64,000 nt of DNA from Hedera helix (lineage: Eukaryota; Streptophyta; Magnoliopsida; Apiales; Araliaceae). The notes under the pieces were generated by a model that saw nothing but the letters and a program-made list of their open reading frames with translations, made no database searches and was not told the origin of the DNA. Every line of letters starts with the position of its first letter. Position 1 is the stretch's first letter. This document shows, piece by piece, positions 45,573 to 57,413 of this stretch. Both the position numbers and the translations under genes were made by a program. The stretch covers positions 16,711,996 through 16,775,995 of the forward strand of contig OX359278.1 in the NCBI GenBank assembly GCA_947179155.2, given 5' to 3'.

Positions 45573-47479
45573 TCATTACATCGACAAACTTGATTCGTCA
45601 CAATCTAGATGTAATGCATATTGAGAAGAATGTGTTTGACAATGTATTTAACACCATGATGGGTGTTAAGGGCAAGACGAAAGATAATGATAAAGCACGA
45701 TTGGATATGAAAGATATTTGTAAGCGTCCTGGTTTAGAGTTTGATGAATCACCTAATGGAAAGATTGTCAAACCGCATGCAAAATACACATTGTCCAAGA
45801 AGCAGGTTGAAGATGTGTGTGCATGGATCAAGTCTCTAAAACTACCAGATGGATATGCGTCAAACATTGCAAGGTGTGTTACAGGTGACAAGATACAAGG
45901 GATGAAAAGTCATGATTGTCACGTGTTCATAGAGAGACTCTTGCCAATAGCATTTCGAGACTTGCTTGATAAACCAATATGGGATGTTTTGACTGAGCTT
46001 AGTCGTTTCTTCAAAAGCATATGTTCAAAAACGTTAAATGAAAATGACATGGAAGTAGTTGAGAAGAGCATCATTGAGATCATGTGTAAGCTTGAAAAAA
46101 ATATTTCCACCAGGATTTTTTGACTCTATGGAGCATTTGCAAATTCATCTACCCTATGAAGCTCGTGTTGGTGGGCCAGTTCAATACAGATGGATGTATC
46201 CTTTCGAGAGGGTGATGGGAAACCTGAAGAGGAAGGTTAAAAATAGAGTTTATGTCGAGGGGTCGATATGTGAAGCATACAGTTTTGATGAGATATCTAC
46301 ATTTGTATCAGACTATTTTCCCGATGAAGTTTTGACAAAGGCCAATCGAGTTCCAAGACATGATGATGGGGGGAACGTTGAACTAAACGGTCGACTTTCT
46401 GTATTTGGTCTACAAACGCATATTTCTCTCTGAAGCAGAATTACATGCTGCACATACTTACATTCTTCTCAATTGCGAGGAGATTGAGGGATTAGTGAGG
46501 TATGCATGTAAAACTCATATTTAGCTTAATCTCATTGATGTATACTATAATCTCATATATATTGTTTCATATATTTAATATATCTTTAGATCATTCGATG
46601 CTGAGGATACAATTCCTTCAAATTTACAAGTCTTAGCCATGGGCCCAGATAGGGACCAACTCACTCGTAATGGTTATAAAGTAAATGGCTATGATTTTCA
46701 TACAAAGACATACGCCATCGGTAAAAGAACAACCAATACTGGAATGTTTGTTCAAGGAGATTGCTACAATGAGGTTGGTCGTGCCTTTTATAGGGAGTTG
46801 GAAGAAATCATTGAGTTGTCGTACAAGGGTACATACGGAGGTCAGATTAATCTGTTTAAATGTCGTTGGTTTGATTCAGAAAAAGGGATATGTGTCGATT
46901 GACATGGAATTGTCGATATTGACCTCAACAAAATGACATATATGAATGCACCATTTGTGTTGCTAACTCAAACACAGCAAGTGTATTATACTCGTACTCC
47001 TATTCGGAAAAGGGATAGAACGCCTACAGATTGGCAAGTTGTCATTCATACTCCTGCGCGCATTCGTGTCCAATTAGTAGAGGGAGAAGTCTACCAAGAG
47101 GAGACGTTACGTAACCCTCCTATAATAAATCTTGATGACAACAATCAACTAAACAATTTAGAGGGTGGAGGTGAGGATGATGAATTGGATCCCGATTCAG
47201 TACAACACTTAGATGACAATGATACTGAGGAGGAAGAGTTATTAAGTGACAACGACACCGATTCTGAAGTAGGAGATGGTTATGAATCTCCACATATTGT
47301 TAAAGAGGATTCAGAATCTGACAGCGAATTTCATTAAAATGTATATTTACTTTAATTTGTATTCTATAGAGTTATATATAAATGTTTACTAAATATTATT
47401 GAGTTGTTGTATATACACGCATTTTATTTCAGTCGCTATTATTATGTAAGTCACATTAATATGTCATTTTTTTGAATAG

Positions 47480-48964
47480 ATGACATCTTCAGCATCAGGA
47501 AGGAAACACGGTTTAGACCGGGGTCCAAATCAAATACCGAAGGCCCCAACTAATCCAGACGAGTGTATTGTATTACAGATTCGCCCTGATCCTACCAACA
47601 CGTAAGTTATTAACCATATAGTAATATTAAACTCAGCAATAATATTATTGTATATACTAATGTTATTTAATTATATATTTCAGAGATTTTGCAGATGTTA
47701 GGGTTGTGAAATGTATTTCACAGCTATGCCTACAAAACTGGCTTACCCCATCTATTACGTGGGCTAGCACACCGCTAGCCCATAAGGAGGCCTGTTGGTA
47801 GGAGTTCCAGGTATTTATTTTTCCGTAATTTATAATTATTCTATTGAAATATTCTAATGTTTATTTTAATGTTATTATTGTATTTTTATTTCAGAAAAGA
47901 TACAAGTGGGAAGATTCACAGACCGGGGTTATACAGACACTATTCTGGCAAATGTGTGATGTCCGTACCAAAGACAACATAAAGAAGGAGCGGGAAAATG
48001 CACTGTATAATGCCGGCATAGACCATCCTGGCCAGGCTGCGGAGTATATGCATGAATACAACCCGTGGTGGTGCTCGCGCGATATATGGGTTGAGATGCG
48101 CCAACAGTGGCAGAGTGACGAATGGGTGAAGAAAGGGAGGATTGCCGTCAGGAACAGATCCGTCGGTGTAGCTGAAGGGGAAAAGGCAAAGGGTACATAC
48201 AAAGGCGGTAGTATATCACAGGCGCAACATTTCATGGATAGGGAGGTACAGAGTTCGTCAAATTTACTTTCTTCATATTTACGATAATTTATTTAGTATT
48301 TATTTGCATGACTAATATATTTATACACTTGTTATATTTGTAGTCATCTAGTAGGTCCAGAGGTCAAACTATCAATTGGTTGGATGTGTACGTGGCCACT
48401 CGTGATGGTATGCCTGATGTTATACAGATACGGGTAATTAAGTTTTTTTAACGTTACATGTTTATACATTAATTTTGACGTTACATTTAACTATTTAATG
48501 TATTACTTAATTACAGGACACTTACAACCAACTAATGGATGAGCGGTATCCCCCTGGTAGTGGTCGCCCGCCAATTGATCAAGAGTTGTGGGAAAGGGCG
48601 TCGGTTGTCAAGAAAAAATTTGTTAAGGGCCAAGGGCAGCGAAGATGAACGAGTATTACTGCCTCTTGCAGCTTGGGTAGCTAGTCTACCCAAGCATCAT
48701 ACAATCCGATGCCACATAACGCTGCGGACTGTGTTTGAGTCATATGCAGAGATCCTGCACTTCTGCGTCAGCTGCAAGATCATTTGAAAGCGTTGAGCCC
48801 TGATTCATTAGCGAATGCGGTGGCGACAGCAGCAAGTCAGCTGGACCAGGAGGAGGAGAATGAGCAAGACGAGGTAATATTATTACTTAATGCACCAAAA
48901 TTAATCATTCAATAATACTATCTTGAACGTGTTTCTTTTCTTGTTACAGGAACATGGCAGTTAG
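47480..48964 (+). pseudogene. TNPA-like CACTA protein (plant transposase Ptta/En/Spm family), disrupted
   Basis: The second CACTA gene, predicted to bind the subterminal GCGACC repeats. Exons by splice signals: 47480-47601, 47684-47810, 47895-48245, 48344-48433, 48517-48873 and a last short one at 48950-48964. Recognisable stretches are KRYKWEDSQTGVIQTLFWQM, EYNPWWCSRDIWVEMRQQW, SISQAQHFMDRE and DTYNQLMDERYPPGSGRPP, which fit the family. An in-frame TAG at 47799-47801 (Trp expected) breaks exon 2. A TGA at 48646-48648 breaks exon 5, after which the frame is unclear, so a further indel is likely. The start at 47480 follows a possible acceptor (AATAG), so an upstream exon cannot be excluded. 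Confidence 0.8.
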
Positions 48965-49264
48965 CTAGATCGATGAAGTTTGATGAGCTACATAGCGTTC
49001 TTAACTTTTTTATTGTATTCATTCTATTGTGTTACACATGAACGGTTGGATATTTATCGTATTGTATATATTTATGTACTAAGATTTGATTAGATGATGG
49101 TTTTATATTTATTTGAAATGTATGTTATTTCATTTGGTTAGAATTTGATATTTGGTTAGAGATCTCAATTAGATCGTTTATATATATGTTGTGCTGTGTT
49201 GGGATGTGTTTGACAGGTAAAGAAATTTTTGGGAATCGAAAAAAACAAAAAAAACCTTTTTTTT

Positions 49265-49631
49265 TTCTGAAAAGAATAATTAGTGACCGAATTCGGTCGC
49301 TAAAAACCTGTCGCTACTACCGGTCGCTAATTCGGTCGCTGTTCGTCTCAAAAGCCGGTCGCTGATAATCATTTTGTCGGTCGCTAATAGTGGTCGCTGA
49401 TATTGGTCGTTGTTTCTTCGGTCGCTGTTAGCGGTCGCTACACGTGGCGAATGTTGTCAGGTGTGATGACTCAGCTTAGAGACCGAGTCGGTCGCCATTG
49501 TCGGTCGCTATTGTCCATCGCTGATATGAATGTTAGCGACCAAACTATAGGCGATGGATATCAGCGATTTCCATTAGTGACCGAATTCGGTCGCTAATAA
49601 GCGGTCGCTGATAGACCATTTTCTTGTAGTG
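49265..49631. repeat. CACTA 3' subterminal GCGACC/GGTCGC array and terminal repeat
   Basis: About twelve or more GGTCGCT/AGCGACC words in both orientations, ending at the terminus TTTTCTTGTAGTG. It mirrors the array at 37698-38015. Confidence 0.9.
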
Positions 49632-50371
49632 ATCGATTAGTCTTGTCTCGGATGCTTACAATACTCACAAGTCATTTACCAATCCTCATCCAAATAAATA
49701 GATCATTATCAATACTATGTTAAGTTTTAACAATTCTAAGTTATATCAAAATAAAGACATAACAATATTCTGATGATAATAATTTATATCATTCATTTCA
49801 TATTCGGTTACATAGTTTGTTGTTTGTATTACAACAATCATCATGACTTTATACAAATACAAGTAATAAAGCACGAAATCTAATCTACATTTCATCTTTA
49901 TGTTCATGATCTTCTTAACGTTCATATTTAAATATACAAATAAGGTTTTATTCACAATAATGAGTACGACGACTCAACAAGTCTAACAGATAGCACATAC
50001 GCCATTTATGCTTTCATATAAAATTTAACATACCTTGACCGAACATAATTCTCCATTTAATATCACATATAAATCACATTCCAACAATTTATATCACATT
50101 GACACACAAAGTGTATAAATCATGTTCATAACTCGTAAGTATAACACATAACAGTTAAAAGACTTACAAACATCAGTTAAAGACTTCACATAACATTTAT
50201 TATATAACATGACATTACACATCTCATTTATCATTTTAACAATACTACACAAGTAGCACATAGCAAGAGTTTGAAGACTTGCACAAATAACACATAAAGG
50301 TTTTGAATTTACCTGATTCGCTTTAACGTTTATTTTAAGTTTTGCGTTTATTCGGATGACCTACAAGGTCA
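49632..50371 (-). mobile_element. LTR fragment of a third Gypsy element (left part)
   Basis: Contains AATGAGTACGACGACTCAAC followed by AAGTCTAACAGATAGCACAT, closely matching 42298-42350 in the nested LTR and more weakly 17920-17950. It is separated from its other part (57414-58832) by the Athila-like insertion. Its outer end was not located. Confidence 0.6.
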
Positions 50372-51982
50372 AAATTTGGTGTGATATTGCAAGTACTCAA
50401 AAATAAAATCTTACTTTGGAAAATTAAATATGTAGTAGCGTAAGTAAGAGTCGATCGCACAGAGAATGATTATTTAATTTTATGTTTTCGCAAACAAAAA
50501 TTGGGGGGTTTTTGAATCAAAGAAATAATTTAAATAAAAATAATAATTATGCAAGTAATTTGTTGAAATAAATGAGAAGGAAAAAAAACCTTGGTTTAAG
50601 TCAACATCCATCATCAAGAATCTACAACTGATCACTGATGCAAGAATAAATCAATTCATATTTTAAATATTCAACGTGGAATAATTACTATCATTCGAAT
50701 AATTTTTCTATCTCTCATTAATTTTAGTTAAGTAGAAACATGCGATCTAAATAATCTTTACTACTAAATAATCTCAGACAAGCGCTAAAGATTTAACCTA
50801 GTAGTAGCATAAAGAAATAGAGAGATTGTTGAACTAAACAACACAATCCAAGCGTCTGCATTTAATTTAGATGAATATTTTTCCTAAGATATAACAATAT
50901 TTTGATAAGCAAAATAATTATTAATTTTAGTTGCTTCGCAAATTAAAGTGACCAAACAATTACGGATTTGATATTTAATTTAGCAGTAGATTTCAATGAA
51001 TAATAAACTAGTGTGCACCCTAACAATTAAACGAATTAATCATAACATTAAACACAGAAAAATATTCAATACTCAAAATATAAATTAAACAATTAAAATA
51101 AATTAGATCTCACAATGTATTAATCTTGATGGCTTGAATCACTTAAACCAAGAAAAATAATTTAGCTACTCATAATCTTAGAGAGCATCAAAGAATAGAA
51201 AAACGAATTTTTCTTATTAGAAAAGTTGTGTCTTACATTGTATCTCAAGCCCTCTATTTATAGGCTCCAAAATCCACCTAACTCTAGTAGGAAGTACATT
51301 TTTCAAACCCTAATATGATTTAAAATACAAATAATAAAAAAAAAACTAAATTAATTATTATCCTAACACTAATTGAAATTAAAATCTAATTTGGAATAAA
51401 AAAGTAGCAAAAATTCGTGAATAATCTGATTTTGGGAATTAATGCGTCTGCCAAACAGGGCACTAGCTACAGTGCTGGTCACGCCATCCCGCGCATTGCG
51501 CGCCTCTGAGCTCCAATCGACGTCGTTTTGCTCCTATTCTTGCTACTGTGCAGCATCAACGCGCGCATTGCACGGACGCTCTGATGAAACAACGTCGTTC
51601 TAGCTGTTTCCCACTCCATCCGCGCGCAAGCTGCCAACTTTTCTGAAAATTACAAATTTGTCCTCAGTCTTTGCAGAATTTACAGATTTGCCCCCTAATT
51701 TTATTTTTTCTACAAAATAAAATATTAAATAATTAAAAGTAAATAAAAAATACTAAAAATAATAAAAACACATAATAATAAATAAAACACATAAAACACT
51801 AAAAATAAATAAAAACACATAAATAAAAAAAATATAAAATTACCTAAATTAACATAAATTAACTAAAATCCCATAAAACCTATTAAAACCAATATAAGCT
51901 AAATAATTAAACATTTAAGCACACAATAAATATAAAAAGTAAATATTAGGAAATAAAAATATAGTATAATTTAATCCTATCA
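50372..51982 (-). repeat. 3' LTR of the Athila-like element
   Basis: On the plus strand it runs from AAATTTGGTGTGATATTGC to CCTATCA (TGATAGG on the sense strand). It carries a TATA box (complement at 51255-51262), GCGCGCATTG words and an ACGTCGTT motif shared with the LTR fragment at 12409-13262. Confidence 0.82.
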
Positions 51983-51999
51983 AATACCCTCACACTTAG
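51983..51999 (-). other. Polypurine tract region of the Athila-like element
   Basis: On the minus strand CTAAGTGTGAGGGTATT lies directly before TGATAGG of the 3' LTR. It is purine-rich though not perfect. Confidence 0.55.
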
Positions 52000-53308
52000 T
52001 TTTTTGCTTGTCCTCAAGCAAAACAAGAACAAAAACTATAAAATTAAAACTAATAACCAAACAACTTACTTGAGCAACATATCAATATAAATTTCAACAT
52101 CAGCCTCAAAGATTTTCTAAATGATAACTTAAAGAAAATTTCAAAACCATGCAAAATCTAGAACTGTAACAGATTTATCAATTTTACTTTAATCAAGACC
52201 TTTTGTGTGTGTGAATCCAAATGTATCAAACTAATCAAAACTCGGATAAATTTCGATCATTAATTACCTTATAAAAGACATATAACAAAACTCAATATAC
52301 TTATTTCTCTCATCACTTTCAGCTAATATAGACAAATATATAGCAGAAGATCAAAAGGTTTTAAACAATTAGGCAAATGGGATTATTAATATCAATTTTT
52401 CAAATATTTTTTCAATTTTTTCCCTTTGAATGGGTGCATTTTATGCTCCATCCCATTTTCTCTTTCTTCATTTCTCTTTTTTTTTTCTTTTCTTTAGTGA
52501 GTGCATTTTATGCTCCATCTTACTTTTTTCATGTGTTTATGAGTGAGTGTGTTTTACGCTCCATCTCAACCCACCACATAATTTTTTTTCTTCAATAATA
52601 ATCCTAGAAAAATTACCTAAATCATCTCCTCCAAATTATATTTTGCCTTATATTTCACTTCAAATAATGATCAAATAAGATATAGAGTTCGAAAATATCT
52701 TCCATAAGCATTTAACTATTTAAACTTTCTCTTAATTAAAACTAGCTCAAACAAATGGATATAGGTGCATAAAAATTTAAAAAGTTCTCAAACAAAGTAA
52801 ATATCAACAATAAGTCAAAATTCAGACTAAGCAAAAACTTATCATTTTTCCAAGAGTTAAAAAATCAAAAAAAATTCATTGGCTAAAAATTTAAAATTCA
52901 ATTAATTCATTGCTCAAGCGACACATCCTAAAAATAAAAAACTACCTCATTTTCGTAGGAAACACGGTTACACTTAGCATGTGCAACAAGCCTTTAAACC
53001 CCAAGTGGACGAGTTGTGTCTTGTGAGGGTTTGCAGTGAATATATCTACAAAATTCAAAATTTCAAAATTTTAAAATTTTCTAAAATTTTCAAAATATGA
53101 CATAAAAATAACAAAAAATCCTAAATCCCTTCCCCCATACTTAAAATTTACATTGTCCCCAATGTAAAATAAGATTAAAAGAAACAGGCACAAATAACTA
53201 TAAAAAAAGAGAGGAAAATAAATGCAAATTTGATTTCTTGGGTTGCCTCCCAAGCAACGCCTTTGTTTATTGTCCTTGACTTGACAGCATGCTTAAACAC
53301 TACGTTAC
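52000..53308 (-). other. Non-coding internal region of the Athila-like element
   Basis: 1.3 kb between the gag-protease relic and the 3' LTR. It contains the sense-strand word GCTTGGGAGGCAACCCA (near 53245), common in Athila-type elements, and a T-rich repeated GTGCATTTTATGCTCCATC segment (52430-52580). No reverse transcriptase or envelope-like frame was found. Confidence 0.6.
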
Positions 53309-55774
53309 TCATTCCTCTTGAATTTTGACAATCTCATCCATCTTTACTCCATTTATCATGAATGTGTTCAAACTCTCTTGCAGTGGGTATAAATGTTTTA
53401 CTCCATCTTCAATGAACATACAATCGAGACGCTTAGGGAGATGCTTCAAATCTGGAATGTAATCCTGCAAAACAAATGGTAAAGATTTCTTGTTAGGAAT
53501 TGATAAGTCAAAATATGGATCATTACCTGTTTTCGGAGAACCATTCACATCCGCAATAGTTTTCTTCAAATCAGCACTCAAGACTAACTCCTCTTTCTCT
53601 TTCCCAAAACTCTGACTGCATGTCGTTTTCAATTCACCCTTTCCATCATTTTTAGAAACTTTTGCTTCTAAAAAAATCAATCACATCAATAGAGTAAACA
53701 GGATTATGACATTTCATGGCATCAAAAATATTAAACTTAACAATTTCGCCATCAAACTCCATTGTCAGTGTACCACTATGAACATCGATCTTAGTCTTGG
53801 AAGTCTTTAAGAATGGTCTTCCTAACAAAATAAGAGCATTTTGATCACCGTTTTCCATATCAAGCACATAAAAATCAGCAGGAAAAATTAAATTATCTAC
53901 TTGCACAAGAACATCCTCTACTATACCCTTAGGATAAGTGTTAGATCTATCAGCCAACTGAATCACAATACCAATTTTATTCAAAAGTTCAAGTTTCAAA
54001 TAAGCATATATAGAATATGGCATAACATTAATAGCTGCTCCTAAGTCTAACATGGCTTGTTCAAATTTAGTGTCACCTATCTTGCAAGGGATAGTAAACA
54101 TTCCTGGATCTTGGCACTTTGTAGGGAGTTTTCTTTGAATTACGTCAGACACATTCTTTCCTACTTGTATCTTTTCATATCTTTTAAGTGATTGCTTCCT
54201 CTTATATGTACACAATTCTTTCAGAAATTTAGCAAAACGAGGTACTTGTTTAATAGCATCTAACAATGGAATTTTTACCTCGCATTGATGAAAAGTTTCA
54301 TATAAGTTTGAATCTTTTTCATATTTTCTTTTTTCTGTTAGAGCAAGAGAAAAAGGGGGGTACCGGTTTATACTCAGAGAGAGGTGGAAACTTATGCTTA
54401 GGAATACCATTTTTGCCTAGAACTCTGTCGTCCTTTTTACTGTCTCCTCTGTCCATGTTGTCTGCTTCTGTTTTGCTTTGCTCTTTTGGCGCAGACTGTC
54501 TTTTTTGGAGTTTGTATCTCTTTACCGCTTCTCAACGTGATTGCACTAACATTTGCTTTTGGATTCACCATTATTTGCGAGGGTACTTTTTTAGAATTTG
54601 GCGCCTCCAATCTACTAATGGCAATTGTCATTTGTCCCATCTGTGTATTTAAATTATGTATATTTGCCTTCGTTTCCTGTTGAAATTGCAAAGTATTAGT
54701 GCCAAGTTGTTTAACTATATCCTCCAAAGACATATGAGAATCAGATGATTGGCCCTGTTGTTTGTTAGGATATGGTTGCTTGTATTGTTGGTAACTTGAG
54801 AAATTTTGAGTCGCAGACGGATTCCCTTATGGATTTCCATAGTCGAAATTCGGATGATCTCTCAAACCTGAGTTGTACGTGTTTGCGTAAGGATCATATC
54901 TCCTTTGTGGTTGATCAGGGAAACCACCTACTGCATGCACTTGTTCATGGAACTCCTCTTGAAGAGTGAGGCACATATCCGTCAGATGTCTTACGACCGC
55001 ACAAATTCCACAGGCTTTGACTTGTTGTGTATTACCTACAGCCATTTGACGAACAAGAGAAGTTAGACTAGCAATTTGTTCTTTAAGTGAAGAAATTTCT
55101 ACTTCATTGACATTTTGGGATGTAAAATTAAGCCTAGTGCCGAATTGTTGGGAGTTAGCAGCCATGTTAGCAATTAAGTTCCTTACAGTTTCGGGCGTTT
55201 TGTTCACCAAAGCTCCTCCACTGGCAGCATCGATCATGCTCCTATCAGTAGACATGAGTCCTTCATAGAAGTATTGGATGAGGAGTTGCTCGTTGATTTG
55301 ATGGTGGGGGCAGCTTGCACATAGTTTCTTGAAACGTTCCCAATACTCGTATAGGGATTCTCCATGGTTCTGCCTCACACCACAAATGTCTTTTCTGATA
55401 TTGGCTGCCCTTGAAGTTGGAAAATATTTCTCCAAAAATAGTCTTTTCATCTATTCCCATGTGGTGATGCTTTCGGAAGGTAGGTAGTAGAGCCAATCCT
55501 TAGCCAAATCCTTCAAAGAAAATGGAAAAGCTCTTAGATTGATTTGTTCTTCAGTCACTCCAGAAGGTTTCAGACTTGTGCACACCATATGGAATTCCTT
55601 TAAATGTTTGTGAGGATCTTCACCTGCAAGGCCATGAAAATTGGGCAATAGATGTATTAAACCAGATTTTAATTCAAAGGAAGTGTTAGCATCTAAATTT
55701 GGAAAAGTTATGCTTAAAGGTTGTTGATTCAAATCAGGGGTCGCAAGCTCTTTCAAAGTTCGATTTCTAGCCAT
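53309..55774 (-). pseudogene. Gag-protease polyprotein relic of the Athila-like element
   Basis: Starts MARNRTLKELATPDLN. The gag domain shows FPFSLKDLAKDWLYYL, FLEKYFPTSRAANIRKDICG and GESLYEYWERFKKLCASCPH. A linker carries AITLRSGKEI. The aspartic protease follows, with AMLDLGAAINVMPYS (DLGA active site) and LLGRPFLKTSKTKIDVHSGT. Lesions: in-frame TAG at 55451-55453, in-frame TAA at 54827-54829, a frame change between 54437 and 54410, and another near 53660. The last part (to 53309) ends before any reverse transcriptase motif. It is a dead gene fragment. Gag would package the RNA and the protease would mature the polyprotein. Confidence 0.85.
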
Positions 55775-55895
55775 GGTTTCCATCTATAACCTACACAACT
55801 CAAATATAATATGAAAACTATAAAAATAAAAAAACTAAGAATAATTACTAAATTAAATAAATATTTACAAAAGCACAAAATTAAATTAAAATCAG

Positions 55896-55913
55896 TACCC
55901 GGCAACGGCGCCA
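55896..55913 (-). other. Primer-binding site of the Athila-like element
   Basis: The minus strand reads TGGCGCCGTTGCCGGGTA directly after the 5' LTR. This is the kind of site Athila-type elements use, reported as complementary to tRNA-Asp. Confidence 0.75.
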
Positions 55914-57413
55914 AAATTTGGTGTGATGTCGCAAGCACCCAAAAATAAAATCTTACTTTGAAAAAATAAATATGTAGTAGTGTAAGTAAGAGTCAATCCC
56001 ACAGAGAATGATTATTTAATTTTATGTTTTCGCAAACAAAAATTGGGGGGGGGGGGGTTGAATCAAAGAAATAATTTAAATAAAAAAAAAATAATTATGC
56101 AAGTAATTTGTTGAAATAAATGACAAGAAAAAAAACTTGGTTTAAGTCAACATCCACCATCAAGAATTTACAACTGATCACTGATACAAGAATAAATCAA
56201 TTCATATTTTAAATATTCAATGTGGAATAATTACTCTCATTCGAATAATTTTTCTATCTCTCCTTAATTTTAGTTAAGTAGAAACAAGCGATCTAAATAA
56301 CCCTTACTACTAAATAATCTCAGACAAGCGCTAAAGATTTAACCTAGTAGTAGCATAAAGAAATAGAGAGATCGTTGAACTAAACAACACATTCCAAGCG
56401 TCTGAATTTAATTTAGATGAATATTTTTCCTAAGATATAACAATCTTTTAATAAGCAAAATAATTATTAATCTTAGTTGCTTCGCAAATTAAAGTGACCA
56501 AATAATTACGGATTTAATATTTAATTTAGCAGTATATTTCAATGAATAATAAACTAGTGTGCACCCTAGCAATTAAATGAATTAATCATAACATTAAACA
56601 CAGAAAAATATTCAATACTCAAAATATAAATTGAACAATTAAAATAAATTAGATCTCATAATGTATTAATTTTGATGGCTTGAATCACTTAAACCAAGAA
56701 AAATAATTTAGCTACTCATAATTTTAGAGAGCATCAAAGAATAGAAGAAAGAATTTTTCTTATTAGAAAAGTTGTGTCTTACATTGTATCTCAAGCCCTC
56801 TATTTATAGGCTCCAAAATCTACCTAACCCTAGTAGGAAGTACACTTTCCAAACCCTAATAGGATTTAAAATACAAATAAAAATAAAAAAAACTAAATTA
56901 ATTATTATCCTAACACTAATTGGAATTAAAATCCAATTTGGAATAAAAAAGTAGCAAAAATTCGCGAATAATTTAATTTTGGGAATTAATGCGTCTGCCA
57001 AACAGGAAACTAGCTACAGTGTCGATCACGCCATCCCGCGCATTGCGTGCCCCTGAGCTCCAAACGACGTCGTTTTGCTTTTGTTCTTGCTACTGTGCAG
57101 CATCACCGCGCGCATTGCGCGGACGCTCTGTTGAAACGGCGTCATTCTAGCTGTTTCCTACTCCATCCATGCGCATTGCGCGCGCTGCCAACTTTTTTGG
57201 AAATTACAAATTTGCCCTCGATCTTTGCAGAATTTACAGATTTGCCCCCCAATCTTATTTTTCCTACAAAATAAAATATAAAATAATTAAAAATAAATAA
57301 AAAATACTAAAAATAATAAAAACACATAATAATAAATAAAACACCTAAAACACTAAAAATAAATAAAAACACATAAATAAATAAAAAAAATAAAAATAGT
57401 ATAAAGTTACCTA
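55914..57413 (-). repeat. 5' LTR of the Athila-like element (truncated)
   Basis: Collinear with 50372-51982 with scattered base changes and a G13 run at 56045-56057 (six G in the other LTR). Its TATA box complement is at 56801-56808. It stops after AAAGTTACCTAA, without the TGATAGG end. Confidence 0.82.

Larger units (their letters stand above)
41535..45580 (-). mobile_element. Internally deleted Gypsy retrotransposon inserted in TNP2
   Basis: Flanked by TCGAC on both sides (41530-41534 and 45581-45585), a 5-bp target duplication. Minus-strand order: a 5' LTR start TGTAATGACCC at 45580, a short remnant of LTR and internal DNA, then TTATAAGAGGGGAAGAA (the purine tract, 44940-44956). A complete 3' LTR follows, from TGTAACGACCCG (44939) to GGTTGTCACA (41535), about 3405 bp. 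Gag-pol and most of the 5' LTR are deleted. It is of the same general type as the solo LTR at 17598-32888. Confidence 0.82.
39879..47337 (+). pseudogene. CACTA transposase TNP2 (Transposase_21 family), disrupted
   Basis: Segments 39879-41534, 45586-46499 and 46590-47337 together cover a full TNP2. Domain order: an N-terminal transposase-associated zinc-binding region (IRCPCLKCKTVNYVDRD), then the Transposase_21 core (LIDELK, DVSTKTNFNLRATIMWTISD, FPAYGMLSGW, NLIRHNLDVMHIEKNVFDN). These are followed by a DUF4218-like block (GGPVQYRWMYPFER) and a DUF4216-like block (GGQINLFKCRWFDSEKGI), ending in an acidic tail. The start ATG precedes DLYSDRSWM. Lesions: an extra G near 41078-41079, a 4-kb retroelement at 41535-45580, an extra A in an A7 run (46095-46101), a missing base near 46420, and TGA at 46900-46902 where relatives suggest Arg. 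Several independent lesions make it inactive. Confidence 0.9.
37698..49631 (+). mobile_element. Complete CACTA (En/Spm-type) transposon, 11.9 kb
   Basis: Begins CACTACAAGAAAAATG and ends with the inverted copy CATTTTCTTGTAGTG. Both ends abut ATC (37695-37697 and 49632-49634), the 3-bp duplication typical of CACTA elements. Subterminal zones on both sides are packed with GCGACC/GGTCGC motifs, the presumed binding sites of its TNPA-like protein. Inside, in order on the plus strand: a GC-rich leader, a long AT array, a TNP2 transposase pseudogene (interrupted by a retroelement), and a TNPA-like pseudogene. With both genes damaged it cannot be autonomous, but its ends look competent for mobilisation in trans. 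Confidence 0.93.
50372..57413 (-). mobile_element. Athila-like Gypsy retrotransposon with gag-protease only, 5' LTR truncated
   Basis: Minus orientation. The 3' LTR is about 50372-51982 and the 5' LTR about 55914-57413, the latter lacking the outer ~130 bp found in the former. Between them are a primer-binding site, a gag-protease pseudogene and non-coding DNA. The element lacks any trace of reverse transcriptase, RNase H or integrase, so it was non-autonomous or suffered a large deletion. The primer-binding site and the DLGA-type protease point to the Athila/TAT side of Gypsy. That placement is from family knowledge, not from a tree. Confidence 0.82.

Noticed and set aside
48300..48520. tRNA or other structured RNA gene among the short CACTA introns
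   Set aside because: No cloverleaf could be drawn. The sequence is explained by GT-AG introns of the TNPA-like gene.
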